Positions 36,104-49,197 of a stretch of 64,000 nt of DNA are shown in pieces. Origin of the DNA: Rhea pennata (Eukaryota; Chordata; Aves; Rheiformes; Rheidae); contig NC_084677.1 in assembly GCF_028389875.1 (NCBI RefSeq), positions 10,520,017 through 10,584,016 of the forward strand, given 5' to 3'. Positions within the stretch are counted from its first letter, which is position 1, and each line of letters begins with the position of its first letter. The notes beneath the pieces are model-generated. The model was given only the letters and a program-made list of their open reading frames with translations. It did not search any database and was not told the origin of the DNA. The translations under genes were made by a program, and so were the position numbers.

Positions 36104-38764
36104 ATTCATTTCCCATGCATTATCCCTGTAAACATATGCCTGATGTCTTACTAGATTCTCACATTTTGCATACACAGTGGTATTTGGGTCACTTATATTG
36201 AGATATATTTATCATTAGCAAATATTTGGGTGGGAGGAAATGAAAAGCAGACCGTTTATTTAAAAAAAAGAAAATTAGCCACCCTGGAAGCCTTCCAGTA
36301 AGCTAGCCTTTTCCTGTCAAATACCCAGAGCAGTGAGGGGGTGGACAAGGCGAGCTGTGGCAGATATCGTCTCATTCATCAGCAGCAGCTAACTTCCCAG
36401 GGTATAGCCAGGAATAAGCTGTAGCTGCAAGAACATAGTCTTACCAGTGATCTTAAAAGTCTTGCTGCTGTTCTTTTGCTGGATAAAAGACACCGTAAAG
36501 TCTGCACACTCATGGCAGGTAACAGGAATGTTGTATGATTAATGCAGATGCTAAGGAGGTACAACTCCTCTCAAAGTGCATCTCCAGTCTATCTCTACTT
36601 CTGCCACTGCCTTGCTAGGTGACCACAGCAAGTCATTCAAGCCCAAATCAACAAGTTTGACCTGGAGCAGCCAATCATCCCCATTGCTCTTGGGCTTAGA
36701 GCTAAGAGCAGACTTTCATTTCTAGGAGATCTGTACCCTGTAGACTTTTCTTAACCCAGCTCTAAGATAAGCCTATGGAAATGCTGTGAAAGTTAATTAA
36801 AAGGACCAATGTGAAAGCCTTTGAATGCAGGAATGCAAGGGGGAGGCTTTATTATTCTGTTGAGACATCAAATTCAATGCCAGCATAGAAAAATCAGTCT
36901 GCATTTTGCTTATAATTTGTAGGCGCTGTCTAGGCATTACAGCAAGTGCCCATGCTAGGGATCAGGAGGGACCACTGCCCTATAAACACCTTCACTGGAA
37001 ACCAGATTACCTGATTGGGAGCAGTGGTAAATGCAGAGACTCCACTTTTTTTTTTTTCTTGCTCCCATTGTTGCAATTTTGGTTGAATAAAGCAAATATA
37101 TGAGAAGCACTTTTTCAGCAAGCGAGCCGTCAGAAGCAGCAACTCTCCCTGCCATTCAGGCTTTCACCACACCAGCCCAAGCCCATCGGGCTTTGGCTCT
37201 CAAACTCTCCTTCAGCACTGGGGCTGCTCCATGCTCCAGGTCACCCCACAACAGGGAACACTGCTGTGGCTGCAGGGACTTCTCAGTCCCCAACACCAGC
37301 TCTCAGGCAGAGCACTGAGCCCTAGAAGTTTCACATGTTGCTCTCAAAAGGGACGCAGGAGCCTGCTGCCACCTACCTTGAGACCGGCATCATCTTCAGT
37401 GGGGGGATGCCTGGAGCAATGCTGCTGGAGAGCAGAGGCCACCTTGCAGTTCCAGTGTTCGGGCACAAGACCTGGGAAAGCAAATCGTCTGCACTTTCCT
37501 TCTTAGGTGCCAGCTCTGGAACATGTCTCTTCCCTGACAGGAGGAAGATAACAATCTATCAGCAAGATGAAGGACTGCTTTGGATTAGACGTAGGCTGCT
37601 ACTTAGAGAGGAAAATTTACTTTAATCTAGATATTAACAGCAAAGATCAGTATGATCGTTTGCCTCGGCATTGCCTGTCTTTTGTCTCCTGTAAGCAAAT
37701 GTGTTTCACTCTCCTAAATGTTTTAGCCATTTGCATACACAGTTAGAGGTCTCTGACTATACAGCAGCCCTCTAACCAGACTTGAAAGACATTTGTGACA
37801 GCTTGCTAGAATGCAGCTGGCAGAGCTTGCCTTCAAAACGCACCACAAAAATATTAAGATCACCTTCACCCCCCGCTGCCTCCACTCCAAGCTGAGCAGT
37901 CACTGGCAGATGCTTTGCCAGTGGCTGTAAAGAAAACATGAAAGCGTTTATAGTGCCAGAAATAGTCTTTATATTCTGTAGTCCAGAAAAGATATTTTAA
38001 GTAGCCTCCCTGCATGCATGTTCCATTTAGTTTCATTAACACCTGGGCCTATGCGTGTCCAGCCGTACCATCCAACTAACAAATCCATCTAGCCTAGGCA
38101 CACGTAACATTAAAAAACAGATTACTGACATGCAAATAGTTTGGTAGAAAACAGCTACAGGGAAAGAAGACATTGGTGAGAGGCCTGGAGTCTAAAACAA
38201 GGGGGAGGCTGCCCAGGTGGCTACTAGACGTGTCTCTCGCTTGTAGTATTGATTTGCTAGAGCTTCCACTGCCCTTAAAACTAAGCTCTTACTTACTCTA
38301 GGCCAGATTGCCACTGCTCATAGAGCAAAGTAGTGGCTGCTTCTTTGGAAAGGTGCCCTTAGTGAGGGGAGGACTTTGGAAAGGGACATGCTGAATTCTG
38401 GAAGCTTTTCTCCGGGCCATTCCATGAACCATGTTGCAAGGAGAGCCTACAGCTGTGCAGCCTCCAGCCTGGGGAATGCAGCCTTGTGAGGAGCTACCAC
38501 TTGCTGTGAGAAGTGAAGGTGGGACAGAAATGCTGCAGGAAGGATACAAAAGAGAAGGGATGTGCACTCCGCTCCATGCCCTGCTTCCTTCAGCACAGGG
38601 CTTGGGGGACATGTCCACAGGACAGGTAAGAACAGCTGCCTACAACTACATGATGGGTATTTACCAAAATGGAGCCCAACCCTTCCCAATGGAGCCAGGG
38701 GACAGCACAAGCAGCAGCAGCCACAGCCTTGCAAGGTTCAGGGTGGACATTACAGGAGAGCGTT

Positions 38765-38940
38765 GCTAGTGAGGTAACGCAGCACTGGAGCAGGCTGCCC
38801 TAAGAGGCTCTCTCTCGGCGAGACAAAGCCGTGGCTGATCTGGTACTGATGTGGTACTGGCAGCGGCCTGTCTCGAGGCATGGGAGGCTGGACTAGGCGA
38901 TCTGCAGAGCTCCCTTCCAACTCGTGCTTCTATGATCCAG
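38765..38940 (+). mobile_element. CR1 LINE 3' end
   Basis: The plus strand carries the familiar CR1 tail layout: GCACTGGAGCAGGCTGCCC near the left end, GGACTAGGCGATCTGCAGAG and CCCTTCCAACTCGTGC, ending in TTCTATGAT. It is 5'-truncated, contains no reading frame, and has diverged from the usual avian consensus, so it is a dead copy. Confidence 0.85.
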
Positions 38941-41900
38941 GAGCTTCCACGAGAGCATCGTTCCCTTAAGGCTAAGGAGAAGCATAAGCAAATAAAGAGC
39001 CATGGCCTTAATTTGTGAAGTGAAGATATTTAGCACATTTTTTTTTTATTAATATCAGCATAAGGATATTATTATATGTATTAACACAATGAACTGATGC
39101 TACTGCCTGTATTACTGGACACATACAGGTACAATTCACTGGTTTACTTATATTTGAGTTTTGCTCTGTGAAAGTGTGGCATAAGGTGGTATTTCTCAAA
39201 AGCATTTGAAATGAACAAGAGGTTACACTAATTGCAAGCACCTAACAGTGAATGCAACTTATGCTTCTGATGCTGTCAATTTGTTTTAAAGACCTGTCAC
39301 CCATTAAACCTTTCAGTTAGCAGTTAATTCAATTAATCAACACAAAATCAGATCCCCAACTCAGAATGCAAGGGTCAACAAGCTTTTCTTTGAGGCAAAT
39401 TAAAGTTCTGCTGCTTCAGCTGGGAGTACAACCACCAAGATACTGTCATGCTCTTAAACCTCTTCAGATTTTGAGTCTCATTCTGGGGTCTCTGAATTAA
39501 CAAATGGCAAAATGGTACCTTTAAACACTCTCTTTCCTAGGCATATATCCTCCTCCTTTGAACTAGCCAATATTTTTACTAGTTCCTTTAAACAGTGTTA
39601 CCCCACAAGCTGAAAATACTTGCAGAATTCAACGCAAGTGACATGCCACAACTTTGCAGCAGTGACAGAAAATAACTGACACCCATTTGAAATTGTATCT
39701 TCCCTAAAGTCAAGGGGCCAGGCAAACACAAGGGACTTTGCAGACAAGTAACACCTTAAATGGCAGACAAGGTCAGAGAGGTACAATTCACATTGCCCCC
39801 CGCAATAGAAATTGCATGGCATATTCTCAGTCATCTGTAGCTCTGCCTTGCTCAGGTGAGACACACAGATCCATTCCAGCTGAGGATCAAGCCCATTAAT
39901 CTGGCATTTATCTTATATCTGTAATATTTATTGTCTCAATAATCTAGTCCTCTGCCAAATGATCTTATGAGTTTCATTTTACATACTACATGGCATGACG
40001 TCCACTCAACTTATGTCAGCATCACCGTGTTAATCACAGACGTGATTTTTGCCTAGCCTAGCTGAGACAGCAAGGGGCAAACACATACTGCCTGTAGCTA
40101 GATCTAAGCCGTGCTAGTGTCACATGAGCCTTGCCACCCTGGTAGCTTTCTAGAGCTGTTACTGAAGAGCCACAAATCTTAGAAGCTGCTTTGAATTTTC
40201 AGAACAGCTTTGAATTTGCAAGACAGGGCTGACATTATCCATCTGCTTTCTTTTGCTTAGTTTTCCTTTTCCAGAGCCAGCAGCAATGTCTGCAGAGGTC
40301 CTGCCTCAGAGCTGTCAAAATATTCAAAAGAGCTGCACAGCCTGGATGTATCCTTCAAGCAGCATCCTTTAATTCTTGATCTGGAGCATCTTTAGAGGAT
40401 AGAAGCCAGATTGCCCCCGACACTGATTAAAGTAGAAAACAGTAAGACACTAACCAGGCAGCAGGTACAAAAGCCACAGCTCCCACACACATAGTGAGGA
40501 TATGCTCTGTTCCTCCTCCTCACTGAAGATAAAACCTCCCTCCTGGTGAAACTCATGATCACACCTTTGGCTATTGCAGAAGTCAGAAGCTGTCACTACT
40601 CTGAGGGGAAGCATTTGATCACAGAACATATTACAAGACCCAAATTATGTGCATACCCTCAGGTTCAGAAGAGGGCCCCAGAACCTGAAAGCACCTTGGA
40701 GATGCCCGCTTCCCACTATGAAGGTGCAGCATTTTGCAGGTTCTGTGTCTAGTGCAAATTCCTTATCTTCGATCAGCAAGATCTGAGCTATACCAGAGTT
40801 CATCGAGCATCACTCTAACAACAAACTTGTATAAGCTATACGCTTCAGCCTCTGCCTGCCGTTGACCACTGCTGAGATGGCTAATGCCAGTCTGCTTTAG
40901 TTCTGGTTGAAAACAATAAGCAAGAAGCTGCTGCAACCTTGCAGCAGCTGTGTAACAATGAAGAACTGCTGTACAGCACTTCCTCGTCACTAGTCCTCTT
41001 GTAACCTCCAACCACCTTTTACAGTCTTTCACTATATGAAGCACGCTTTTCATAAAAAATTTCCCATTCGTACTAGGAAAAGTAAGTCCTTTTTTATGTA
41101 AAACAACAAAAAAGAGCAAATATCAGTGAGCAGAAACATAAACAGTTACTGAAACTGGCATGAGAACAGCCCATCCTTGCTTTAATGGATTGGTGCAAAT
41201 ATTGTGCTTCAGTAAAAAGAACAAATCTGGCTGTGAGATGTAGAGTTCTTCATCAGATTCATATTTGAGCAGTAATATTTATGCTCACAGCTAGAAACAG
41301 TATTACTACCTGGCAGCCTACTCAAATGTGCTTTAGATGAATTGTGTTAAGTAGAACATGTTTTCAGGTGCTGAAGACAAAAACTTGCTATGAATGCCTA
41401 CAGTTACTGCAGATATGAGCAAATACACTGACCTCATATGGAATTTCCTGCTATTAAATGTTCTCACCCTTCAGCCAAACTAAATGCATTAAAAATGTCA
41501 TTTCTCCCTCAAACATTGTTGTTCCAAATGGGCAGTGTGTGATGGCCTCAGATGCCACCCACAGCTTGAAACAAGAATCACATGAACACTACCCTCTGTC
41601 AGTAGCAAATTCCACAGCCATTGAACACCACCAGACATTTCCAGAGAATCATTCTGTAACTAGTGCCTTTGAGACTATCGGACTTCAACAGAGTATCATC
41701 TGTCTAGGAAAGCACCACAGATGCCTTGTCTAACGCTCAACCTTGATGTAATGGCCAAGAGACCAGGAAACTGCCTGGCTCGGTTTCCAGCTTATACCAC
41801 AGGACCATTGTATGCACGGGTGTGCGACTTCCAGCTCTGATTCAAAACACACTGTTCCCCCTCTCCTCCAATTCAAATAATGTATTTATAAAAGATGTTG

Positions 41901-42425
41901 TTTCATGCTGTCCCTTGTTATTATAAGCTTTACAATAGTGTTCACCAAGCAATCTCCTCCTCTACCTTTTTACTCAATTAGCAAAGTCCATGACTTATGC
42001 GACTGTGGGATCTTACTGCAAAATGGTATTTTCAGGCAAGTTTTCTACTTTATCAAACAATTTTACATCACAGTCAGACTTCAAGCTTTGGCACTTTTGT
42101 TCGTGAACAGCCTCAAGATCAAGTCCTCAGAAACTTCCCTAGCAACTGCCCTCAACTACTGCATGTTCTTTTGATGCTTGTTACCCCATAGCCCCTTTAC
42201 TTAACCATTCTTGCACTGATTCTTCTTAAGTTACCTTATCATTTTCCATGTACACTATATCAAATGCTTCAGTGAAACTAACGTAAGAAACCTGGTAAAT
42301 CTGATTTTTGTTTAGAGAATTGGTCAAGTTTGGAAAGATAATATGTTAGTCTAATAAGGCCTATCTTTAGTAAACTCATGTTTATATGCATAGCAGTTGC
42401 AATTGTCAGAGGCTGAGGTGAGTGG

Positions 42426-42444
42426 AAAAAAAAAAAAAAAAAAA
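42426..42444. repeat. Homopolymer A run (19 bases)
   Basis: Uninterrupted A run followed by GGAGAGAGA. No attached element was recognised. Confidence 0.8.
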
Positions 42445-43675
42445 GGAGAGAGAATCCCTTAAAGTTAGCTTCATACTGCTCAGCCCCGAGAAATCACTGA
42501 TTTAGCTTTGAGTTCCTGGAATATTCCAGTGAACATGCAAAACAGTTAAAGGATCAAACCTTGCTTTGTTTAAAAAGTGTAAATGACATCAGTAGTCTGA
42601 GTTCTGCTGCTTGACTTGTGTCAAGCTATCTTATTACCAAAAACAAACAAACTCCCCACAAGGAATGGGAGACAAAAATTAGCTTATAGCAGTTGAGAAA
42701 GCCTTGTCTGCCCAAGGTTTTAAAAGCACAGAAAGAAGAAGAAAGCACAGATGTGTGCTTTCTATGTGACCTGCAATATTATTCATAGGGCTTCCCTTGC
42801 CATACAATCAAAAATCATGCATCTCAATATAGGAATGCAAGACTCTTGCAGGGACTTTGCATGTTGATATCAGCATCTTTTCTATTCTCCCTATGCATTT
42901 GGAAAGTTACTTTGCTTCCATGGAGATGCAGTAGGAAAAGAATGGTCAGGAATTTCTTAAGACAAAAAGCAACAGAAGTAATCTTGCAAGGAGTTCCTGT
43001 CCTCTCCTGTACTGCACTGGAAACTGTGTCTATGTCTCACCAGTGGGTCATTCCCCACTCCATCCCAAAAATGACTTAGCATGTCCAGAAGAGGGAAGCA
43101 AGATTAGCAATTCTTGACGCCTTATGAGTTTCACCAATCATATTTTAAAGTAACAACAAAAGGAGTCACAGCCCAATCCTTCTCTGTCTGCTTGGAACCA
43201 TTACGGGCTTCTAACCCCAGGCTCTTAGACATATGTTGAAGAAAGTCTCACTTCCTACCAGTTTAAGCCATACTAATTTCATTGCTATTTTCTTGCCTGT
43301 ATTTTGTCATCTCTGGTCAGTGTTAAGACAGCATACACACAGAACTATCTGGTGTATTTCTTTTGCTCCACACCAAGATGTCATCATGAAACATGGAAAA
43401 ATTGTTCCTACACTGAGAAAGTCAGAGTCCTTATTCAAGAGCCTCTTAAGTCCAGATGCAAAAGGAAATAAAGTGGAAAGGTATAAAAAATCCTAGATGC
43501 AATTCTACAGCTGCTCCAAACTGCTCTGCCCATCTGCTTCATATCAAGGGTCCATTCCTTCTGCACACACTCAGGACAAAATCAGGTAAATAGAAATTCT
43601 GATTAAATAAGGAGTTCAGAATTGAGCCTAAAAATATAAAAGAGTCTTCAAATTAAAGTCTTATAATAACCAATC

Positions 43676-43681
43676 TTTATT
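43676..43681 (-). terminator. COQ7: Candidate polyadenylation signal AATAAA for COQ7
   Basis: AATAAA on the minus strand lies about 455 bases past the COQ7 stop. A second AATAAA sits only 26 bases past the stop, at 44111-44106, so a very short 3' UTR is also possible. Confidence 0.5.
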
Positions 43682-44136
43682 CAAGACAGACTGAAAAGAA
43701 ATAATTACTAAGATTTCATTTACTTACCCTTAAAACTCAAAAATCTTACTTAGTCAGTACTATTTTAAAATGAGCTAATAAGCTCCAGCTTACTTCAAAT
43801 AAATATAAATGTGAAGGCAACAGAGAACACATTTACCATTTTTATGTATGTATATAAATCATGTATATACACATATACACTGCCACTTTGTGAACAGTTT
43901 TAGATTAAGGAAGTTTAGTTTGTATGGACCCAATTCTGCCATCTCCACTTACACTTAGCTCCACTGACATTAATCGAGATACTTACTGCAAGGGTATTCA
44001 ATATGAGAAAGGATGGCCTGATCAGATGCTTTGTGAAGAAAATTTTAAAAGGCTTTATAAAATAACTATTAGTCTTCCACAATTTCACATGGTATTGTTT
44101 CATAATTTATTACCACAATCGCTATGAAAAACATCA

Positions 44137-44214
44137 CTAAATTCTTTCTGATAAAAATATAGCAGCTTTGCATCCAAGCTGTATAGCTATCTTCAACACC
44201 GAATAAGCTGGTGC
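44137..44214 (-). CDS. COQ7: COQ7 coding exon 6 (terminal)
   Basis: After a CTTTTACAG-type acceptor, 25 codons [25 protein letters not shown] end in TAG. This matches the human C-terminus (APAYAVLKS...YLSERL). Confidence 0.95.
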   Translation of the reverse strand, partial: APAYSVLKIAIQLGCKAAIFLSERI

Positions 44215-47200
44215 CTGTAAAAGAAAGAATAAAAAATTAAATACATCTAATACTCCAATAACACACTTTGTTTGAACCAAATCCGTGGTAAGCCATAGTG
44301 AGCATTATCTTAGTAACATGTCTATATTTGTAATTTCAACCACCCTAGATAAAACTAAATAAATATCAACTTAGCAGAATGTTTTCCATTTCTCCGCAAA
44401 TATAAGTCAAGAGAAAGAAGCTGGCAAGTCAAACATTCCTCCTATGAGCAAGGGAGCTCATGGTTGTGTTCATCTACCAAGACGAACACTCAATTTCCCC
44501 ACTGTATGGATGGTATTTATTAGATTAAATATTTTCAAGACATGGCTAAATAAAAACTTTAAATAAAAAAGTAAACCTAAGCAGAGAACACTTGCCAGGA
44601 AAACAAAAAATTACTTTAACATTTGATGTGAAATCCAACATTCAATTCTGTTCTAGAAAAATAAAAGCTATAAGATGCAGTGCCATTTAGGTGTTATCTT
44701 ACACCTATTTTCAGGAAAGCCTATCAAACCATTATTTTTTATTTCTCACATAAAGAATTATGTCACAGTCACTGGAGATGGAAGATTATCAACCTAGATC
44801 CTTGCTAACAGCATCAACAAGTTAACACTGTACTTACTGACTCTGCGTTGTGTTCAAGCCCAATGTCATGGTGCTCCCGTTCATCATCCCGAAACTGCTT
44901 TATTATCTTTGAAAACAGTAGGTAATTAGTAGGTCTACTGTACAGTGAAATCAAGGCAGCTAGAATACAAAACCATATGCTGTTGGCCACTGCATGCACC
45001 AGGGTAGACATCTGAAGCCTGGGTCTCTCTCAAAAACATTCTGCTTCTTGAAGACCTGAATCCTCAATTCATTGAGAAAGGAATTGTGCTGCCATACGCA
45101 GAGTTCCGCAAACCTTAAGTTATGCTAATATTCTGAAAAATCTTTAGACACCTAATCTGCTATACAATATACCACTGTTGTCCACAGTTTCAAGAAAACT
45201 CATACTCAGAGTAACTTGCAATGCTAATTAGTTTCACACATATAACAGTTATTCTGACACATTAAATTAAAAGAAATTAATGTTGCTGCCTTGCCAGATT
45301 TTCAGTAAGGGTGTTTCCCTGTAAGCCAGCAGCGTTTTTGTCTATTCTACTACATTCTAAAGAACAAGATAGAGAACAAAAGGAGCTGGGAAGAGACTCC
45401 AACAGGCAGTGAAGCACAAAAAGCAAAATCATAGAGACAGCGTCAAAGAACATAGCACAGAAATTAAATAGTGCCTTCAAATAAAAGAGCTGGGATTTCA
45501 TTACACCATTATTTTTCTCCTGTAGTTTGACAGCTAGGTCAAAAAAAGTTTCAAGAATTTTCTCTTGAGATGCCTACAAATATCTAGAAGTGCTTAGTAA
45601 CATGCTTAGAACCTACCAACATCCACCCACATAGTTCACTTTCACTTTCATCTCTACTCCTCTTACTGAAGAGGCTGACTAGCCTTGCTGCTTAACTTTT
45701 TCCTCTTTATTTTTCACCTTCTGACTATTAGCCTCTACCATTATAAGTAATATTTCCTCCTACATCCACACAGGCTGGGTTACTTCAGATACTGTTTCTG
45801 TGACAACAGGACAAGTTTGGAATAACTAGACTTGGCCATGGGCTAAACTACACACAGCTGAACACAACAACAGCCAGCAGAGAGAGTTGGGAATGATCAC
45901 GCAGACCCTAGAGCAAGCAGAACACAAACAAGCTCAATGGGCTGCATGTGGAAACAGGTCTTCTCTCACAAGTACCTAAAAAAACTCATCCCAATTTTAT
46001 GCCTGTAATACTTGTGAATTATTTTCCTTGCAGACCTAGTAAGTATTGGCTCCTTTTAGGTTCTATATTCAAAATTTGAATAAATCAATCATATCCAGTA
46101 TAACCAAAACATTACTATGCAATTCATCATACTTTTCCTATTTTCTTTTGCTCTAAAATCTTCCTCTCAATTAAAAATAATCAAAACTAAAACAAAAGGA
46201 AAATACTGATTTAATGTAACTGTTCTGAAGCTAGTCTAACACATTTTAAGTGTTTGATCAATTTAGCATTGCTAAAGGAACAACCAACCTTTTAATTTAA
46301 GGTTTTTGTTGCCTTCAGAAATTAAGTGATAGGACAAAAAGATCTGCTGTAGATTCTACTGGCATATTGTTCTAAAAAAGTCTCATTACATAATTCAATT
46401 AGTTTATTAAACTACTTTTTAAGTCACAGCAAAATACCTGCAATAATTCTCTGTACTTCTCTGGATCTTCTTCCATAAGAGTTCTGATCTGATTATTATA
46501 GTGATCCGATATGCTCTCTTCCACTGCCACTGTGCAAGCCATTGCACTTTTTTTTCCAAGTAAAGCACTTCCAGCCCCTATGATTGGGATACAATCATAA
46601 ACAAACAATGAAACCCAAAGCAACCTGAATAATTTCTACATTCAAAGAGTTCATAAAACAGTAAAAATAATACCAGCTCACCTAAAACAAAGCCTGCTAC
46701 ATTCCAGATAGGCAGTAAAACAGTAGGTCGAACTCTGTATGCAACCATTAGCTCATTAAATTTTTTCAGATGATCTTTTTCTTGATTCCACATTTGCTGA
46801 AGCAGAACCAAATCACATTAAAGCATAACACTAAGAAATCTGACATTTTAAATAAAACTAACAACAAATAGAGAAACGAAGTACGTTGCTCAGGTCACTC
46901 ACACTAACTTTAGAGATGACTATTCATAATATACAAAGAAAACAGGAAGAAGGGCAGATAAAAATAGTTACAAACAGGCAACATAAAAATATCTACAAAT
47001 ATCTGAGCCTTTGTCACAATGTTACAGTAATAGGCTATAGTTCCCTTAAGTAATACAATCATTCTTTATGAACACATATATTCAAAACTATTTAAAGAGA
47101 TGCCTTGCTGTAAAAGCTTTACCGTCTCGTTCGACCATCACTAATCAAAAGCAAAGCAAAAAGGAAACGCGGCAGCAGGTTTCAAGCCCGCTCACCTGTA

Positions 47201-47588
47201 TAACCGGCCCCACCGCCGACCTGCCCAGCACGGCCATCTGCCCGGCGTAGATGCGGTTCGCCCCGTACTCCCCGGCGTGGTCCACGCGGATGATGCGCTC
47301 CACGACGGCCTTATTGATGCCGTCCGAGGCCACCCTCGTGCCGCTCGGCCCGGCCGAAGCGCCCCTCACGGGCGGGCGCCACCCGCCGCTGCGACCTGCC
47401 GGAGAGACACGCGTGAGGCGAGCTCGGCCGCGGGCGGGAGGGCCCCAGCGCGGGGCCACCTCTGAGGGCGGCGCGGCCGGGCGCGGAGCCGCCCCTGAGC
47501 CCGAGCCCGAGCCCGTACCGGCGCCGCCGCAGAGCGGCCGGCACCACCCCAGCGGCCGCCGCAGAACCGGCGCCGCCGCCGCCGCCAT
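44137..47588 (-). CDS. COQ7: 5-demethoxyubiquinone hydroxylase, mitochondrial
   Basis: Di-iron monooxygenase of the mitochondrial inner-membrane CoQ synthome that hydroxylates demethoxyubiquinone late in ubiquinone synthesis. Six coding exons (47588-47519, 47395-47196, 46796-46682, 46577-46438, 44906-44838, 44214-44137) join to 672 nt, 223 residues; human has 217. All introns are GT-AG. Residues 1-50 are Ala/Arg-rich with no acidic residue, a typical mitochondrial presequence. The catalytic part starts at [21 protein letters not shown]. All six expected metal ligands are present by position: E66, E96, H99, E148, E184 and H187, in GEYGAN, EKDH, VEES and EREHHD. The C-terminus APAYSVLK...FLSERI matches human. 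The start is the ATG at 47588, inside a CpG island. The gene looks intact. Confidence 0.97.
44838..44906 (-). CDS. COQ7: COQ7 coding exon 5
   Basis: A 69-base, phase-0 exon encoding [20 protein letters not shown] with ligands E184 and H187. The donor is TCA|GTAAGT. Confidence 0.94.
46438..46577 (-). CDS. COQ7: COQ7 coding exon 4
   Basis: A 140-base exon encoding [20 protein letters not shown] and [20 protein letters not shown], with ligand E148. The intron before it is only 104 bases. Confidence 0.95.
46682..46796 (-). CDS. COQ7: COQ7 coding exon 3
   Basis: A 115-base exon encoding [17 protein letters not shown] and [13 protein letters not shown]. It carries ligands E96 and H99 and ends in phase 1 at GTGAGC. 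Confidence 0.95.
47196..47395 (-). CDS. COQ7: COQ7 coding exon 2
   Basis: The 200-base exon runs from a CTCCGGCAG acceptor to a GTGAGC donor (phase 0). It encodes the presequence end and the conserved [20 protein letters not shown] with the first iron-ligand Glu (E66). Confidence 0.95.
47519..47588 (-). CDS. COQ7: COQ7 coding exon 1
   Basis: Seventy bases from ATG to a GTACGG donor, ending in phase 1. It encodes [19 protein letters not shown] and the start of the presequence. The divergence from human here is normal for a targeting peptide. Confidence 0.88.
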
Positions 47589-47599
47589 CCCGCTGACCC

Positions 47600-47720
47600 C
47601 GCCGCCTCCTCAGAAGCGTCGCGCGGCCGCAACGTCATCATCAAGAGCCGGCCGGGGGCCGGCGCTCAGCCCTCGTCCCGCCCCATCGCGCCTCCGATTG
47701 GCTGCCCGGCGCTCGCCCGC
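47600..47720 (-). promoter_or_regulatory. COQ7: COQ7 proximal promoter with CCAAT box
   Basis: The CpG island at about 47180-47880 covers the COQ7 start. On the minus strand AGCCAATCGG (an NF-Y type CCAAT box, about 47695-47705) lies some 110 bases upstream of the ATG, and GATGACGTTG (a CRE half-site type) lies at about 47630-47640. Both orientation and spacing fit COQ7. Confidence 0.6.
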
Positions 47721-47992
47721 GGCTCCGCACTGGGCAGCGGAGCGGTCAGTCAGGGCCGGCGTTCCCCGGCTGCCATGGGAACGGGCGGCCCGCAGCTCCG
47801 GTGCGGGGGGCGCGAAGGCCGCTGGGGCCCCGCGGCGGAGGAAGAGCGGGGTCGGCGCCGGGCTGCGGCTCGCCCCGGCTTAACCTAACACCCGTGACAC
47901 CCCGTATGCTTTCAGCACGTCGGCTGACTTTCACTGTTCAATAAACGACCGTTTACAAAAGCAGTGGAAACATGATTATAAAAATTGAGTCA

Positions 47993-47998
47993 TTTATT
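47993..47998 (-). terminator. TMC7: Candidate distal polyadenylation signal for TMC7
   Basis: AATAAA on the minus strand lies about 1.14 kb past the TMC7 stop and is the last such hexamer before the COQ7 promoter. Confidence 0.45.
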
Positions 47999-48498
47999 GC
48001 ATGTCACTTTCCTGAAAAAGAAGAGAAAAAAAATGCAAAACATTCTGTAAAAAGAATACATGTTCTCACACGTTAACTGTTCTACAACATTCACGTAATG
48101 TAAACACAGATTTTCTGTAGAGAATTCTGGTTAACATAATCACAATCTTCAAATAAAGGAAAAAAAAAATCAGCAGGCCACTTAAAAATACTGTTCTCTC
48201 GGAGCCACGCGGCTCCATCGATTCACGTAAGAGATAAGAATCACAGTAAATTTAAAGGGTAGTAGCATGTAAAACTTTCTGAATGTTGTATTTCTGCATT
48301 ATAAATAACTTGTTTAACTCAAGCATTCACATTTTGGAACAGAAGGAATACCATTCAAGATGCTTGTAGGCAAAAATGCAAGTACACGTTTAAATCAAGG
48401 CTAAGGCCCAGCAGCAGCACTGGTACCACAGTGGTGACTACCTGTGTTAGAGATGTACATCCCTCCATGTTCGGGCAAGCTGGTGGTTTCTTCCAGTA

Positions 48499-48504
48499 TT
48501 TATT
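48499..48504 (-). terminator. TMC7: Candidate proximal polyadenylation signal for TMC7
   Basis: AATAAA on the minus strand lies about 635 bases past the TMC7 stop. Confidence 0.4.
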
Positions 48505-49137
48505 CAGAATTCTTTTATCTGCTTGTTTTTCTTTTCTTTTTTTTTTCCCTAAACCATTTTGGCCAGTTATCTAGTGTTCAAATGCAGTTGCTATTTCAGA
48601 GCAAAAGATCTAAGTCTCTTCTCTAAAATTTAGAGGAACAGTTAGAAAACTGTTGCATTTTTTTCCTGCAATGCACTGTTTCAAAATACTGACTTAAGTA
48701 TTTCTTTTGCTTTGGTTTTAAAAGAGAAGTGAGTTGCAAATGTGTAAAAATCGCTCCTCCTCCCCTTAATCCCCCCCCAATTCTTAAGCATAATTTAGAA
48801 AAGGAATGGAATCTCAGCTCTGAGCACATATTACCCCAGATCCCTGGAAATATTAGGATTTAACATAAACATCGACAACCTTGAAACTCTAGCAGCAATA
48901 AAGCATCCTACCATTGACTTTTTGGACGGGGTAATATGGTACAAGTAAGTTAAATTTCAAGTCTTGGAAACTTTAAGTCCCACAAGCATAGCCAACATTA
49001 AGAATGTAAGCATTCATTTCAGAGTGCAGCGTCAAGATGCTTGTCAGCTATTCAGTTTAAGTGCCGTAGATATTTCTACTCCAATCTAGTGGTTCTGGAA
49101 GTTTCAGGAGTCAAGTTCTTCTGGCTTTCTGTGGTTT

Positions 49138-49197
49138 TCAAGTATGCTTCTGAGCTTCTGCTATCTTTCTGATTAGGAAAAGCTTGTCACGACTCTC
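49138..49197 (-). CDS. TMC7: TMC7 coding exon 15 (terminal)
   Basis: After a CTTTCCAG acceptor, 19 codons [19 protein letters not shown] end in TGA. Human has ESRDKCYLIQKLTEAQRDMRN. Confidence 0.93.
   Translation of the reverse strand, partial: ESRDKLFLIRKIAEAQKHT

Larger units (their letters stand above)
33606..43670. other. Intergenic region between ITPRIPL2 and COQ7, right part
   Basis: No coding exon recognised on either strand. It contains an inverted repeat near 33705-33765, a 26-base A run with a GA tail (36068-36103), one CR1 3' end (38765-38940) and a 19-base A run (42426-42444). Confidence 0.6.
47993..49137 (-). other. TMC7: Probable 3' UTR of TMC7
   Basis: Non-coding sequence follows the TMC7 stop at 49138. 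AATAAA signals occur at 48504-48499 and 47998-47993. The second would place the mRNA end about 270 bases from the COQ7 CCAAT box. Confidence 0.55.

Noticed and set aside
47251-47883. 210-codon plus-strand frame over COQ7 exons 1-2
   Set aside because: It is the antisense of COQ7 coding and promoter DNA in a CpG island. An AATAAA on the plus strand at about 47939 is too weak on its own to support a gene.
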